A DNA stretch of 64,000 nucleotides from Polyangium jinanense (GCF_028435365.1 NZ_JAGTJJ010000015.1:1-64000); one strand, 5' to 3'; counted from the stretch's first letter, positions 27,210-36,371 are shown. Program-made: numbers and translations. Notes: generated by a model from the sequence alone, not told the origin.

Positions 27210-27725
27210 ATGGCGCAACCCTTCGACGCGGAGCTCGAAGAGCTCGTCAGCAAGTTCTCCCGCGATTTGGCCGACCAGATCCGCGCGCTCATCCTCCGTC
27301 GACTGGGGATCGAGCGCGCGCCCCAGACGCGCCCCGCTCCCCGGGCAACGGCGGTGAGGTCCGCGCCGGCCTCGGCGCCCGCCGCGCCCGCCTCCTCCCG
27401 CACGAAGCGCGCGCCGAGCCGCGCCCCCGCCACGGTCCGCGCCCCCGTCTCCGAGCGCAGGCACGCATCCCGCCCGACGACCGAGGAGCGCGCCGCGGCC
27501 CTCGAGCGCATCGTCCGCATCGTGGGCAACGGCAACGGCCTCAGCGTCGGCGAGATCGAGCGGCAATCCGGCTTCACCCGCGGAGCCGTCGGCTCCGCGC
27601 TGAAGACGCTGAAGGATCAGGGACGCATCTTCATGGGCGGCACGAAGCGCTTCGCCCGCTACGCGACCACCCAGGCAGCCGCCGATCAGGCCAGCCTCGA
27701 AGCCCGACGCGGCGCCGCGGCTTGA
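27210..27725 (+). CDS. Winged-helix-like DNA-binding protein
   Basis: 171 residues from the ATG at 27210 (an in-frame ATG at 27192 is possible). The N-terminal 35 residues form a helix (EELVSKFSRDLADQIRALIL) suited to oligomerisation. A Pro/Ala/Arg-rich linker of about 60 residues follows. The C-terminal part (about 95-160) looks like a winged helix: ALERIVRIVG, GLSVGEIERQSGFTRGAVGS, ALKTLKDQGRIFMGG. Domain order, with N-terminal oligomerisation and C-terminal basic DNA-binding, recalls nucleoid or histone-like regulators of myxobacteria, but no family is certain. The gene ends 7 bp before uppP. Confidence 0.65.
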   Translation: MAQPFDAELEELVSKFSRDLADQIRALILRRLGIERAPQTRPAPRATAVRSAPASAPAAPASSRTKRAPSRAPATVRAPVSERRHASRPTTEERAAALERIVRIVGNGNGLSVGEIERQSGFTRGAVGSALKTLKDQGRIFMGGTKRFARYATTQAAADQASLEARRGAAA

Positions 27726-27732
27726 CCCCCGG

Positions 27733-28554
27733 ATGACCTGGCTCGACGCCCTGCTCCTCGGCGCGCTCGAGGGCCTCACCGAGTTCCTGCCCGTCTCGTC
27801 GACCGGACACCTCATCCTGCTCGGCGCCCTCCTCGGCAAACACGACGAGGTCGCAAAGACACTGGACGTGGTGATCCAGCTCGGCGCCGTGGTCGCGGTC
27901 GTCGTGTATTACCGCGCCCGCCTCGCCGCGCTCGTCCGCGGCTGCCTGCGCAAAGACCCCGCGAGCCTGCGCCTGCTCGCGGCGCTCGCCGTGGCCTTCC
28001 TCCCGGCCGCGCTCGTGGGCTTTCTGCTGCACGGCTTCATCAAGGAGCGCCTCTTCGGCCCCGGGCCCGTGGGGCTCGCGCTCATCGTCGGCGGCATCGT
28101 GATGACCGGCGTCGACGCCTGGCGGCGCAGGAGAACCGCGGACGCGGGCGCGGACGACGACGCGGAGCTCGGCTCCATCACGCTCGGCCGCGCCGCGGTG
28201 ATCGGCCTCTTTCAGTGCTTCGCGCTCTGGCCCGGGGCGTCGCGCTCCATGACCACGATTGTCGGCGGCCAGCTCGCCGGGCTCCGCACCAAGGCCGCGG
28301 CCGACTTCTCGTTCCTGCTCGCCATCCCCACGCTCGGCGCGGCGACCGTGTACGACCTCGCCAAGGGCGGCGCGGCGCTCCTCGCGTCCCCCTCCGGCCC
28401 GCTCTCGCTCGCCGTGGGCCTCGCCGCCTCGTTCGTCGTCGCGTGGCTCGTGATCGCTGCATTCCTGCGGTACCTCACGCGCTTCGGCCTCGCGCCGTTC
28501 GGCCTCTACCGCATCGTCCTCGGGGCGCTCGTCCTCTGGATCGCGCGGGCTTGA
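27733..28554 (+). CDS. uppP: Undecaprenyl-diphosphate phosphatase
   Basis: 273 residues, the standard BacA/UppP length, with about eight membrane helices. The family motif EGLTEFLPVSSTGHLIL holds the catalytic Glu and the SSTGH loop, and PGASRSMTTI holds the essential Arg/Ser region. The enzyme removes a phosphate from undecaprenyl diphosphate at the periplasmic face, recycling the lipid carrier for peptidoglycan and other envelope polymers; extra copies give bacitracin resistance. It lies 7 bp after the winged-helix gene and is probably co-transcribed with it. An acidic insert (DAGADDDAELGS) near the middle is a species-specific loop. Confidence 0.96.
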   Translation: MTWLDALLLGALEGLTEFLPVSSTGHLILLGALLGKHDEVAKTLDVVIQLGAVVAVVVYYRARLAALVRGCLRKDPASLRLLAALAVAFLPAALVGFLLHGFIKERLFGPGPVGLALIVGGIVMTGVDAWRRRRTADAGADDDAELGSITLGRAAVIGLFQCFALWPGASRSMTTIVGGQLAGLRTKAAADFSFLLAIPTLGAATVYDLAKGGAALLASPSGPLSLAVGLAASFVVAWLVIAAFLRYLTRFGLAPFGLYRIVLGALVLWIARA

Positions 28555-28609
28555 GCCGAACGAAAGAGCGCTTCATTTCAAGATCACGAGTCGATAGAGT
28601 GCGCGCCTC

Positions 28610-31600
28610 ATGAAGAGGTCCCTGCTCCGCCGGACGAGCGCCGGTTCCTCGCTCGTCGCGCTCGCCGCGCTCGCGGCCGCCGCCTGCTCGTCCACGCCGC
28701 CGCCCCCGCCCAAGCCCATCGCCAAGCCGACGCCGCCCCTGATGGTGGCCGCGCCGGCGCCCCTGCCGCCGTCGCGCTGGGCGTCCGCGGGCGGCGCGAC
28801 CGAGGTGGGTCCGAAGCTCGACGCGGGCATGCTCGTCCTCGTCGGCGGGCGCCGCGCGATCGTGGGCAAGGACGGCTCCGTGAAGGCCGAGACCGCGCCC
28901 TCGCCCGAGCCGCTCGAAGAGGTGGTCGAGGTCCCGATGCCGAACGGCGGCCGGCGCCTCGTGGCGCGGGGTCATCGCGGGATCTACCGGCTCGACGACC
29001 CGCTCGGCGCCCCGAAGCCCCTCGCCCAGTCGGAGCAGGACATCCGCGGGATCGGCGCGTACATGGGCCTCGTCGCGGTGTGGACCTTCGGCGCCGACAT
29101 GCCTCGTTTCGTCGACGTGGAGACGGGGCGCCTCAAGCCCGTGACCACGCTGCCGCCCCTGCCGCTGCGCTCGGTCGCGTTCCGCGACGCCAAGGAAGGC
29201 GCGGGCCTCTTCGACGGCGTGGGGCTCGCGGTCACGGCCGACGGGGGCGCGACGTGGAAGCGCGTGACCGAGGACGTGAAGGGCGACGCGCTCCGCGTGT
29301 TCGAGCTCGCGGTGCGGGACGGCATGATCCGCGCGTTCGTGTACGACGAGGGTCGCGACGCGCCGATCGACGTGGCGCAGGCGCGTCTCGGGCGGCTCGC
29401 GGATCACACGCCCAAGGACGACGATCCGGCGCTCGTGAAGTGGATCCGCGCGACGCACCGCGATCCCCTGGCCGCCGCGGCCGCGTCGGGCGTGTTCTTG
29501 CCCGACGGCAGCGCGATCGTGGCGAGCCACGGCATGGTCGCGCGCGTCGACACGAAGACCGGCATGGTCACGGCCGCCGCGGAGTTCGCGCGTGGCGACG
29601 GGCTCGGCGCCTGTGGCATGAGCCGCGCCGGCAAGAACGCGTGGATGGCCTGCTCGCTCAGCGAGGACATGGGCGGCGATCGGTACGATCCGTTCGGCGT
29701 GATGCGCGTCTCGCTCGAAGGCAGCAGCTTGAAGCCGGAGCGCCCCGCGCTCATCCGCAGCGGCGAGGCCGAGCTCCGTACCTCGCCGAGCGGCGGCGTG
29801 CTTTTGCTCGGCCCCTGCAGCTCCGACGACGACGGCGAAGTCTGCGCGCGCCAGCCCGACGGCCGCTGGCTGACGATGCGCGGCGAGATCGACCTCTTCC
29901 CGCGCGGCGCCGGCCCGCTCTCCGACGGCCGCATCGCGTTCGTGCGCAACCTCTGGGAGGGCGACGTGCCCGAGTCCGAGCGCCGCGACGACGAGGAAGC
30001 GGCGCGCGAGGAGGAGGAGGAAGAGAGCGAGGGGTCGCGTGAGGGCGAGGGCGAGGGCGATCACGAAGACAAACCCGTCCCCGAGCACAAGCGCGTCTAC
30101 GTCGCCGCGCTCGGCGAGGGCGGCAAGGAGGAGCGCATCGCCACGCTCGATTTCCGGCCGATCGGCGAGCTCCGCGTGATCAGCGCGATCGAGGAGGACG
30201 ACGAGCACACGCTCTCCTTCGTGATGGCCGACGACGACGGCGTCTACGCGGTCTCGCAGCCGACGGGCTCGGGCAAGGAGGCGCGCAAGCCGCACCGGAT
30301 CCAGGGCGCGTCGAGCGCGCGTATCCGCGGCGGGCGCGGCATCGCGGTCGGCGACGACGCGATCAGCGCGTCGAGCGACGGCGGCAGGACGTGGCAGAGC
30401 GTGCCGCTGCCCGAGAGCGTGCGCGCATCGCTCTCCGACGTGACGGGCCTGCTCGACGATCCCACCGTGTTCAGCACGTCCGAGGTCGGCATGATGCTCG
30501 ACCGGCACGTGCGGATCGGCTGGGGCACCGAGGAGCCGCGCGAGGATCGCGCCGAGGCTCCGTTCGACGTGACGATCCCGCGCGCCGAGACGAGCTACGG
30601 CGCGGGCGCGGAGCGCGTGCTCGCGTGCAATACCGAGGGCCCGGTCCAGGCCACGGCGCCGCTCACGAGCTCGAGCTTCATCGTGCAGCTCCTCGGCAAG
30701 AAGGGCGCGCCGCCCAAGGGTACGCGCAGGGCGCAGAGGGCGGCCCCCACGGCGCGCAACGGGCTCATGGACGTGATCGCGCTCCTGGAGGAAGAGGGAC
30801 CGGACAAACCCGGCTCGGAGCCGGCGAAGTGGACGCTCTCGTGGCACGACGCAGCCGAGCTCGGCGGCAAGGTGCGCTCATGGAGCGGCCCGCCGCCCAA
30901 GGGTACGGGCTGGGGCACGGAGCTCCGCGCGGCGGCGGGCTCGGGCGCGCGGGCGCTCTTCACGCTGCGCGTGGGCAGCTCGAAGAACGTGCTCGTCCGC
31001 ACGAAGGCCGGCGGCGGCGTGGAGACGGCCGAGGTCGGCTTCGACCTTTTGCCGTCGAACGAGGTCGTGTTCGGCGCGGACAAGGGCGAGCCGATCGCGT
31101 GGATGCGCGACACGGCGCTCGTCGTGTGGATCTCGGGCGAGGCGCCGCGGATCATCGGTCACGTGGCGGCGCGGAGCTCGCGCACGCTCGGCGAGCCGAC
31201 GAAGGACGGCGTCCCGGTCCTTTTGAGCTCGTACGACTGGAGCGCGATGCGGGTCTTCCCGATCCCGCCGCCCGAGAAGAAGGGCGCCCCCGCGCCGCTG
31301 CCGCTCGCGCCGACGCTCGAGGGCTGGGCGACCGTGCCGAACATCCGCAACCAGATCGGCAAGCTCGCGCCGTGCGCGGCGAAGCCCAAGGCAGGCGTGC
31401 GGTTCTTCGTGACGCGCGGGTATGCCCGGGCTCTGGTGGACGGGGCAAACGGCTCGCTCGCCTCGGCGCTCTACGACGTGCGCCTCGCGGGCAACGACGC
31501 CTGCATCGCGCAGGTGTCCACGCTCTACGCGCCGGATCGAGCCTCGGTGCGGCCTCCTCCGCCGCCGACGACCGGCAAGGGCGCGGTGCCCGCGAAGAAG

Positions 31601-31720
31601 GGCCCGATCACGTTCGTGCGGGCGGATTTCCTGGGCAAGAAGGCCGAAGGCGGCGATCGCGGTCTGCCCGCAAAGGACCAGGTCTTCAAGCTCTCCTGCA
31701 CGCTCGAAGATCGGAAATGA
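28610..31720 (+). CDS. Very large lipoprotein with Asp-box (BNR) propeller motifs
   Basis: 1036 residues. The signal peptide ends in lipobox AAAAC, followed by a Pro-rich spacer. Two sialidase-type Asp-box motifs are seen, TADGGATWKR (about 207) and SSDGGRTWQS (about 587), which mark blade turns in BNR/sialidase-like propellers. A highly acidic low-complexity run (about 460-485, Glu/Gly/Asp) divides the two halves. The sequence holds no visible catalytic set of a true sialidase. Probably an outer-membrane-anchored propeller protein of unknown binding partner. It starts 55 bp after uppP. Confidence 0.75.
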   Translation: MKRSLLRRTSAGSSLVALAALAAAACSSTPPPPPKPIAKPTPPLMVAAPAPLPPSRWASAGGATEVGPKLDAGMLVLVGGRRAIVGKDGSVKAETAPSPEPLEEVVEVPMPNGGRRLVARGHRGIYRLDDPLGAPKPLAQSEQDIRGIGAYMGLVAVWTFGADMPRFVDVETGRLKPVTTLPPLPLRSVAFRDAKEGAGLFDGVGLAVTADGGATWKRVTEDVKGDALRVFELAVRDGMIRAFVYDEGRDAPIDVAQARLGRLADHTPKDDDPALVKWIRATHRDPLAAAAASGVFLPDGSAIVASHGMVARVDTKTGMVTAAAEFARGDGLGACGMSRAGKNAWMACSLSEDMGGDRYDPFGVMRVSLEGSSLKPERPALIRSGEAELRTSPSGGVLLLGPCSSDDDGEVCARQPDGRWLTMRGEIDLFPRGAGPLSDGRIAFVRNLWEGDVPESERRDDEEAAREEEEEESEGSREGEGEGDHEDKPVPEHKRVYVAALGEGGKEERIATLDFRPIGELRVISAIEEDDEHTLSFVMADDDGVYAVSQPTGSGKEARKPHRIQGASSARIRGGRGIAVGDDAISASSDGGRTWQSVPLPESVRASLSDVTGLLDDPTVFSTSEVGMMLDRHVRIGWGTEEPREDRAEAPFDVTIPRAETSYGAGAERVLACNTEGPVQATAPLTSSSFIVQLLGKKGAPPKGTRRAQRAAPTARNGLMDVIALLEEEGPDKPGSEPAKWTLSWHDAAELGGKVRSWSGPPPKGTGWGTELRAAAGSGARALFTLRVGSSKNVLVRTKAGGGVETAEVGFDLLPSNEVVFGADKGEPIAWMRDTALVVWISGEAPRIIGHVAARSSRTLGEPTKDGVPVLLSSYDWSAMRVFPIPPPEKKGAPAPLPLAPTLEGWATVPNIRNQIGKLAPCAAKPKAGVRFFVTRGYARALVDGANGSLASALYDVRLAGNDACIAQVSTLYAPDRASVRPPPPPTTGKGAVPAKKGPITFVRADFLGKKAEGGDRGLPAKDQVFKLSCTLEDRK

Positions 31721-31786
31721 GGAAAGGCCGGCCGGTTTTGGGTCTCCGTGGTACGGAAGGCCCGTCCTCCAACGAAGGTGTTCGTC

Positions 31787-32923
31787 ATGTCTGATCGACA
31801 TCCCCACCATCCCCACGAGCCGCCGCGCGCCGTCCGGGACCTGAGCGACGGCGTCGAGGACCAGCTCGTACCGATCACGGCGCTGGATCCGCTGCAGATC
31901 AAGAGCTTCGACGATCTCGTCACGGCCATGGGCCGCACAGCCTTCAGCGGCCGCTCGCTCGGCGAGGCATGTGACGTGCTGACGGAGATGACGCTCGATC
32001 CAGAGTGCCTGATCGTCGCGACGTTCTCCGGCGCAATGACGGTCGCGAAGATGGGTCTCGTCATCGTCCGCATGATCGAAGCCGGGATGATCCACGCGAT
32101 CATCTCCACAGGCGCGCTCATGGCGCACGGGCTCAGCGAGGCCGTGGGGCTCACGCACTACAAGGCGAACCCGAACGTGCCAGACGAGGTGCTCTTCCAG
32201 AAGGGCTACAACCGCGTCTACGACACGCTCGAGATGGAGAAGAACCTCAACACGATCGACGAGTTCGTCCGGGCAGAGCTCGACAAGCTCGACCCGAACG
32301 TGCCGTGGTCGAGCGAGATGATCTGTCGCCAGCTCGGCAAGGCGCTCGCAGAGATGGGCGACTCACCGGGCATCCTGCGCAGCGCCTATCTGCACAACGT
32401 GCCCGTGTACGTTCCGGCCTTCACGGACAGCGAGATGGGCCTCGACGTGGCGGTATGGAAGCTCCGGCAGATCCACGCCCAGCACGGGAACGACCCGAAC
32501 TTCGATCCGTTCAAGCACGCGGCCCCGCCAGCATACAACCCGTTCCTCGATCTGCTGAGCTACGCGAAGCTCATCGGAACGAAGAAGAAGCTCGGCATCT
32601 TCACGATCGGCGGCGGCGTGCCGCGCAACTGGGCGCAGCAGGTCGGGCCATTCTACGACATCGTAGGCCACCGGCTCGGCGTGGAAGTAGAGCACCCGCG
32701 CTTCCAGTACGGCGTGCGCATCTGCCCCGAGCCCGTGCACTGGGGCGGGCTGTCGGGCTGCACCTACTCGGAGGGCGTGAGCTGGGGCAAGTTCGTCCCG
32801 CCGAACGAGGGCGGCCGCTACGCCGAGGTATACGCGGACGCGACCGTCGCATGGCCGCTCATCGTACGCGCGGTGCTCGAGCGGCTGGAGAAGCGCCGGG
32901 CCCACGCCGAGGCGGCCAAGTAG
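31787..32923 (+). CDS. Deoxyhypusine synthase-like enzyme
   Basis: 378 residues from the ATG at 31787. The Rossmann-like core matches the deoxyhypusine synthase family: VATFSGAMTVAKMGLVIVRM, ISTGALMAHGLSEAVGLTHY, and near the end GLSGCTYSEGVSWGKF. In that last motif Lys335 aligns with the catalytic Lys of eukaryotic DHS, which forms the enzyme-imine with the aminobutyl group of spermidine. Bacteria have no eIF5A, so relatives are thought to act in polyamine metabolism (homospermidine-type transfer) or on unknown acceptors. The N-terminal HPHHPHEPP is His-rich and not part of the fold. A complete hairpin element starts 26 bp after its stop. Confidence 0.88.
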   Translation: MSDRHPHHPHEPPRAVRDLSDGVEDQLVPITALDPLQIKSFDDLVTAMGRTAFSGRSLGEACDVLTEMTLDPECLIVATFSGAMTVAKMGLVIVRMIEAGMIHAIISTGALMAHGLSEAVGLTHYKANPNVPDEVLFQKGYNRVYDTLEMEKNLNTIDEFVRAELDKLDPNVPWSSEMICRQLGKALAEMGDSPGILRSAYLHNVPVYVPAFTDSEMGLDVAVWKLRQIHAQHGNDPNFDPFKHAAPPAYNPFLDLLSYAKLIGTKKKLGIFTIGGGVPRNWAQQVGPFYDIVGHRLGVEVEHPRFQYGVRICPEPVHWGGLSGCTYSEGVSWGKFVPPNEGGRYAEVYADATVAWPLIVRAVLERLEKRRAHAEAAK

Positions 32924-32948
32924 GACCTCCTCATCATAAGCCGCTGCG

Positions 32949-33244
32949 CTGGGGCGTTGCCCCAGGCCCCACCAGGGGCTCTCCGCCCCTGGACCTGGAC
33001 CAGCGCAAGCGCTGGACCCGGGGTCGATGAACTGCGCAATGCGCAGTTCATCGAACAGGCCGAGGCAAGACCACGAGCGACCCTGCCAACCAAGAACGCC
33101 GCGACCGGCAACGCTGTCGCTGGTCTTGCCACCGGCCCGTGGAAGAACAGCGCACCGCGCAGTTCTTCCAACACGAGTCCAGGGCTTGCCCGGGGTCGGG
33201 GCGAGGGGCGAACAGCCCCCGCGGGGGCCGGGGCCGCGCCCCGG
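32949..33244 (+). repeat. Complete multi-hairpin intergenic element (copy B)
   Basis: 296 bp. Left arm hairpins: ctggggc/gccccag (32949-32965), ccaggggc/gcccctgg (32972-32992), ccagcgc/gcgctgg (33000-33015), and a 13-bp perfect stem cgatgaactgcgc at 33025-33037/33041-33053. Centre 33054-33140 has an internal stem ggcaagacca/tggtcttgcc (33064-33073/33121-33130). Right arm: ggaagaac-type stem 33141-33169 with one mismatch, an imperfect ccagggc stem (33179-33193), ggggc/gcccc (33205-33219) and ccggggc/gccccgg (33228-33244). It fills the gap between two convergent genes, ending 14 bp from the stop of the methyltransferase gene. Confidence 0.9.
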
Positions 33245-33258
33245 CGCGGCGGCCCAAG

Positions 33259-33777
33259 CTAGGGTGTGAGTTTCCCGCGCGGATCTTTCCGCCGCGCCCA
33301 CTCGCACATCACCATGCCCGCGGCGATCGCCACCGGGTAGGAGTGGTTGATCCCGTACATTGGAATCGCGAGGATTTGGCTGCACGCGCTGAGCAGCGTG
33401 TCCGAGAGCCCGTCGTTCTCGCTGCCGAACAGGAACACGAGACCGTCCGGCATCTCCGCTTCCCAGAGCGTCGTGCGCGCGTGATCCCGCTCGACGCCGA
33501 TCAGCGGGCGACCACGCACGGCTTCGAGAAAGGCCTGCTCGTCGGGGCACTCGACGATCGTCTCGTACTTCGCCATCCCCATCGCGGCGCGCTCGTACCA
33601 GGGCTCCGTGCCCACGAGAAAGATCTCGCGGACCAGAAACGAGTGCGCTGTGCGGATGATCGCCCCGATGTTGAACGGGTTTTTCGCGCGGCAGACGGCG
33701 ATCGAGAACGGGTGACGGATGGGCGCGAGCTCGTCGCGGATCTCCTCGGTCGACAGGTGGAACGCAGGGACCTTCAC
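33259..33777 (-). CDS. TrmH/SpoU family RNA methyltransferase
   Basis: 172 residues, a short SPOUT enzyme without the extra N-terminal substrate-binding domain of larger members. All three SpoU motifs are present: AKNPFNIGAIIRTAHSF, LVFLFGSENDGL (motif 2, start of the knot) and IPMYGINHSYPVAIAAGM (motif 3). The knotted C-terminal region binds S-adenosylmethionine; the Arg in motif 1 is the usual catalytic residue for 2'-O-methylation. Target (tRNA or rRNA) cannot be told. It lies 3 bp after the PDZ lipoprotein gene on the same strand, so the two are probably co-transcribed. Confidence 0.9.
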   Translation of the reverse strand: MKVPAFHLSTEEIRDELAPIRHPFSIAVCRAKNPFNIGAIIRTAHSFLVREIFLVGTEPWYERAAMGMAKYETIVECPDEQAFLEAVRGRPLIGVERDHARTTLWEAEMPDGLVFLFGSENDGLSDTLLSACSQILAIPMYGINHSYPVAIAAGMVMCEWARRKDPRGKLTP

Positions 33778-33780
33778 GGC

Positions 33781-34599
33781 TCAGTCGACTTGCCCGAACT
33801 CGGCGAATGTCGGGTAGATGGGCCCCTCGCGCAAGGTCACGCTCGCCGTCGCCCCGTCTGCGTGCCGCAGCACCACGGGCAGGCCGTCCGAGGGGATCGA
33901 GTTGAACGCGCTCCGCACCGCGTTGCTGCTCATCGTCTTCACGTCCTTGCCGTTGATCTGCACGACCTCGTCGCCTGGCTGCGCGCCCGCGCGCTCGGCT
34001 GGGCTGCCGCCGATCATGCGCGTGAGAAAGCACGTATCCGTGCGCAGCTCGAACCAGAGCCCGAGCCCGTACATCGCGTGCGCGCGCTCGTAGGCGAGGA
34101 CGACCTCGCCGGCGCCCGGCACGTCGAGCCGGATGCGATCGCCGAGCACGAGGTCCTCGGTCGGGCGGAAATCCTTCACCCCGATCGGCTTGTCCGTGAC
34201 GGTGTTCGCGTCCCAGATCTCCACGCGCATCTTGTCTGCGGACGAGACCTGGAAGTTGCCGCGCGGCGAATCGTCCCAGCTCGGCTCGAGTGTCTCGTTC
34301 TTCGGGTTCGTCCGCAGAACCTCTTGATCGTTGATGTAGAGCTTGGCGTAGGGATCCGGCAGCTTGCCGATGGCTTGCTTCCAGGTCCTGCCGTCGCGCA
34401 TCGAGTCCTTGATCGTCCCGGAGACGAGGCGGATCCAGCGCAGATCGTCGGGCGGCGGCGGATCGAGCGCCTGCTCTGCGGTGATCTTGCGGATGTTGGT
34501 CCCGATCTCGGGATACAGCGCGACGCATCCGGCCTGGAGCGTCGCGGCGGCGAGGGCGCTCGCGAGCACGAGCGCGGAGGCGAGTCTTTTCGTGTTCAT
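33781..34599 (-). CDS. Lipoprotein with C2-like and PDZ domains
   Basis: 272 residues with lipobox LQAGC. Residues about 80-150 have a C2-like pattern (DPYAKLYINDQEVLRTNPKN, then LEPSWDDSPRGNF, MRVEIWDAN), the calcium/lipid-binding beta-sandwich fold. Residues about 185-245 form a PDZ domain (GLWFEL, GGSPAERAGAQPGDEVVQIN). No protease domain is present, so it probably binds the C-terminal or unfolded parts of partner proteins in the periplasm. Upstream gene of a two-gene unit with the SpoU methyltransferase. It diverges from the amidotransferase-like gene across 271 bp, which contains an 8-bp-stem hairpin at 34735-34753. Confidence 0.82.
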   Translation of the reverse strand: MNTKRLASALVLASALAAATLQAGCVALYPEIGTNIRKITAEQALDPPPPDDLRWIRLVSGTIKDSMRDGRTWKQAIGKLPDPYAKLYINDQEVLRTNPKNETLEPSWDDSPRGNFQVSSADKMRVEIWDANTVTDKPIGVKDFRPTEDLVLGDRIRLDVPGAGEVVLAYERAHAMYGLGLWFELRTDTCFLTRMIGGSPAERAGAQPGDEVVQINGKDVKTMSSNAVRSAFNSIPSDGLPVVLRHADGATASVTLREGPIYPTFAEFGQVD

Positions 34600-34870
34600 C
34601 GCGGAGGGGAAATTCGAGCCGGCGTCACGGAAGCGTCCCGGGCACCCTGGCCAAGGACGAAGCTCCTGTCTATCAGAGATCGAAGGGCGCTGCGGGAGCC
34701 GCCCGATGGCGGCGCCCTGCCTCTCCCCATGGCGTTCGGGCTTGCAGCCCGAATGCCGGCCGGCAAGCGAAGCTGTGACTTGCCCGGACGCCTCCGTTTC
34801 ATCACAAAAAGGGAGCAGGCTCCGTCCATCCCCACGTTCTCACCGCGCCGCGGAGAGGGAAGGGAACACC

Positions 34871-35707
34871 ATGGCTCGTCTCGTCGGCTTCGTCGGCAAC
34901 CGTCCGGACCTCGGGGCACGAGTCCTCGAGCTCGAAGCGCGCCACCTCGTGGTGCACAAGCAGCCCGATCGCATCCCGGGCTGGGGTGTCGGCTTCTACC
35001 AGGGTGGCGAGATCCTCTTGAAACGCCGCCCCATCGACGATCGTCCCCAGATCAACGTCGCCGAGATGACCCATGGCCTGCGCGCCGACACGTTGATCGC
35101 GCACGTGCGGCTCGGGACCGTCGGCGGCTCGCGCACGGAGAACACGCATCCGTTCCGCTACCGGCAGTGGCTCTTCGCGCACACCGGCACGATCGAGGCG
35201 TTCTCCACGCTGCGCGGCCGCCTCTCGGACTCGCTCCCGCAGTTCCTCCAGCGCGACGTTCGGGGCGAGACGGACAGCGAGCTACTCTTTCACCTGTTCC
35301 TCTCCTTCCTCCACGACGCCGGCGTCCTCGAGCGTCAGGACGTACCGCCGGAGGCGGCGCGCAGCGCGCTTCGTTCGAGCATCGCGCTCGTCGACGGGCT
35401 CTCGGCCGAGGAGGGCAAGGGCCCGAGCCGCATGAACCTGCTCGTCGCGGCCCCCGATTACGTCATCGCCATGCACGGGGGCGGCCGCATGGTTCGCCGC
35501 GTTTTCCAGGGCGCCTCGGACCTCGAGCGGATCCTCGGCGACGGCGGCCTCGGACGCATGCGCCTGCCCGACTTCGCTTCGTGCCGCCTCTCGATCCTCG
35601 CCTCCGACTTCGACGACGACCGGACGCCGCCCGGATGGACGGCCGTCCAGGACCGTGCGATCGTCACGCTCACCCGCACGGATGAGCCTCTCGTCGAGCC
35701 GATCTGA
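34871..35707 (+). CDS. Class II glutamine amidotransferase-like protein without catalytic Cys
   Basis: 278 residues. The ATG at 34871 follows a ggagaggga run. It has the Ntn-hydrolase layout of the YafJ/GATase type 4 family: MARLVGFVGN, GWGVGFYQ, IAHVRLGTVG and ENTHPFRY, then FAHTGTI. In active members the second residue is Cys (MCRL), which becomes the N-terminal nucleophile; here it is Ala2. No nearby in-frame start gives Met-Cys. The protein thus cannot hydrolyse glutamine by the family mechanism and may be a regulator or binding protein. The overall fold assignment is firm. The next gene's start overlaps its end or follows within 2 bp. Confidence 0.82.
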   Translation: MARLVGFVGNRPDLGARVLELEARHLVVHKQPDRIPGWGVGFYQGGEILLKRRPIDDRPQINVAEMTHGLRADTLIAHVRLGTVGGSRTENTHPFRYRQWLFAHTGTIEAFSTLRGRLSDSLPQFLQRDVRGETDSELLFHLFLSFLHDAGVLERQDVPPEAARSALRSSIALVDGLSAEEGKGPSRMNLLVAAPDYVIAMHGGGRMVRRVFQGASDLERILGDGGLGRMRLPDFASCRLSILASDFDDDRTPPGWTAVQDRAIVTLTRTDEPLVEPI

Positions 35708-36371
35708 CTTGCCAAAAAGCACGCGCGCCACCGCGGCGGCATGCGCGCTCCTGTTCGTGGGCCTCCTCGGCTGTGGAGGCGCGGGGACGCCTCTGTTCGC
35801 CACGACCTCGGAGCTGCCCGAACAATCCCGCAGACCGGACGGCGTCGCGGTGGATCCGGCGAGCGCGCCGCCACGAGCCAGGGACGTCGCGAACGCGGGG
35901 GCGGGGCTCGTCACACTGCGCACGCCGCTCGGAACGGAGGCCGTTCTTACGACGGTGAACGGTTTTTTCCGGGCGATCGTGAACGAGGACATGGAGGCGC
36001 TCGAAGCGCTCTTCACGCGGGACGCTCTGTCGATCAGCACGACGTACGGCCCGAACAGCAGCGCGCCCTCGGCGCCGCTCTTCTGGACGCAGCGCATGCG
36101 CCGGCTCGACTACACGAAGCTCGCGGGCGAGGTCGTCTTCCGCGAGGCCGAGCTCGAGGTGTACCGCGCCGAGGATGCGCTCACGTCCTCGCCACACCCG
36201 GCGATCCGCGTCGAGGCGCTCTCGGCAGGGGACGTCGTGGTGCGCGTGCCGATCGCAGCATCCCGCGCGGGATCGGATCGGCTGCTCGGCGACGAGGTCG
36301 TGCTCTGGCTGCGCCGCGAGGGCGAGCGCTACCGGATCTACCGGATCGTCGAAGATTTCCAGATGCCTTGA
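35682..36371 (+). CDS. Lipoprotein with NTF2-like (SnoaL) domain
   Basis: 229 residues from ATG 35682, overlapping the previous gene by 26 bp. A TTG at 35709, 1 bp after the previous stop, is an alternative that leaves the signal peptide (ATAAACALLFVGLLGC) intact; neither has a clear ribosome binding site. Residues about 85-225 fit the NTF2-like fold: LTTVNGFFRAIVNEDMEALE and LFTRDALSIS, the cone-shaped domain used for small-molecule binding or catalysis. No catalytic Asp/His pair can be pointed to. Likely co-transcribed with the amidotransferase-like gene and perhaps with the patatin-like gene 52 bp downstream. Confidence 0.72.
   Translation: MSLSSSRSDLPKSTRATAAACALLFVGLLGCGGAGTPLFATTSELPEQSRRPDGVAVDPASAPPRARDVANAGAGLVTLRTPLGTEAVLTTVNGFFRAIVNEDMEALEALFTRDALSISTTYGPNSSAPSAPLFWTQRMRRLDYTKLAGEVVFREAELEVYRAEDALTSSPHPAIRVEALSAGDVVVRVPIAASRAGSDRLLGDEVVLWLRREGERYRIYRIVEDFQMP

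Noticed and set aside
28475..30847. 790-residue minus-strand open frame
   Set aside because: Antisense to the propeller lipoprotein and rich in Arg, His and Ala, the typical shadow of a GC-rich coding strand.
32924..33258. CRISPR array
   Set aside because: The repeated hairpins in the intergenic elements differ from each other and are not separated by unique equal-length spacers.
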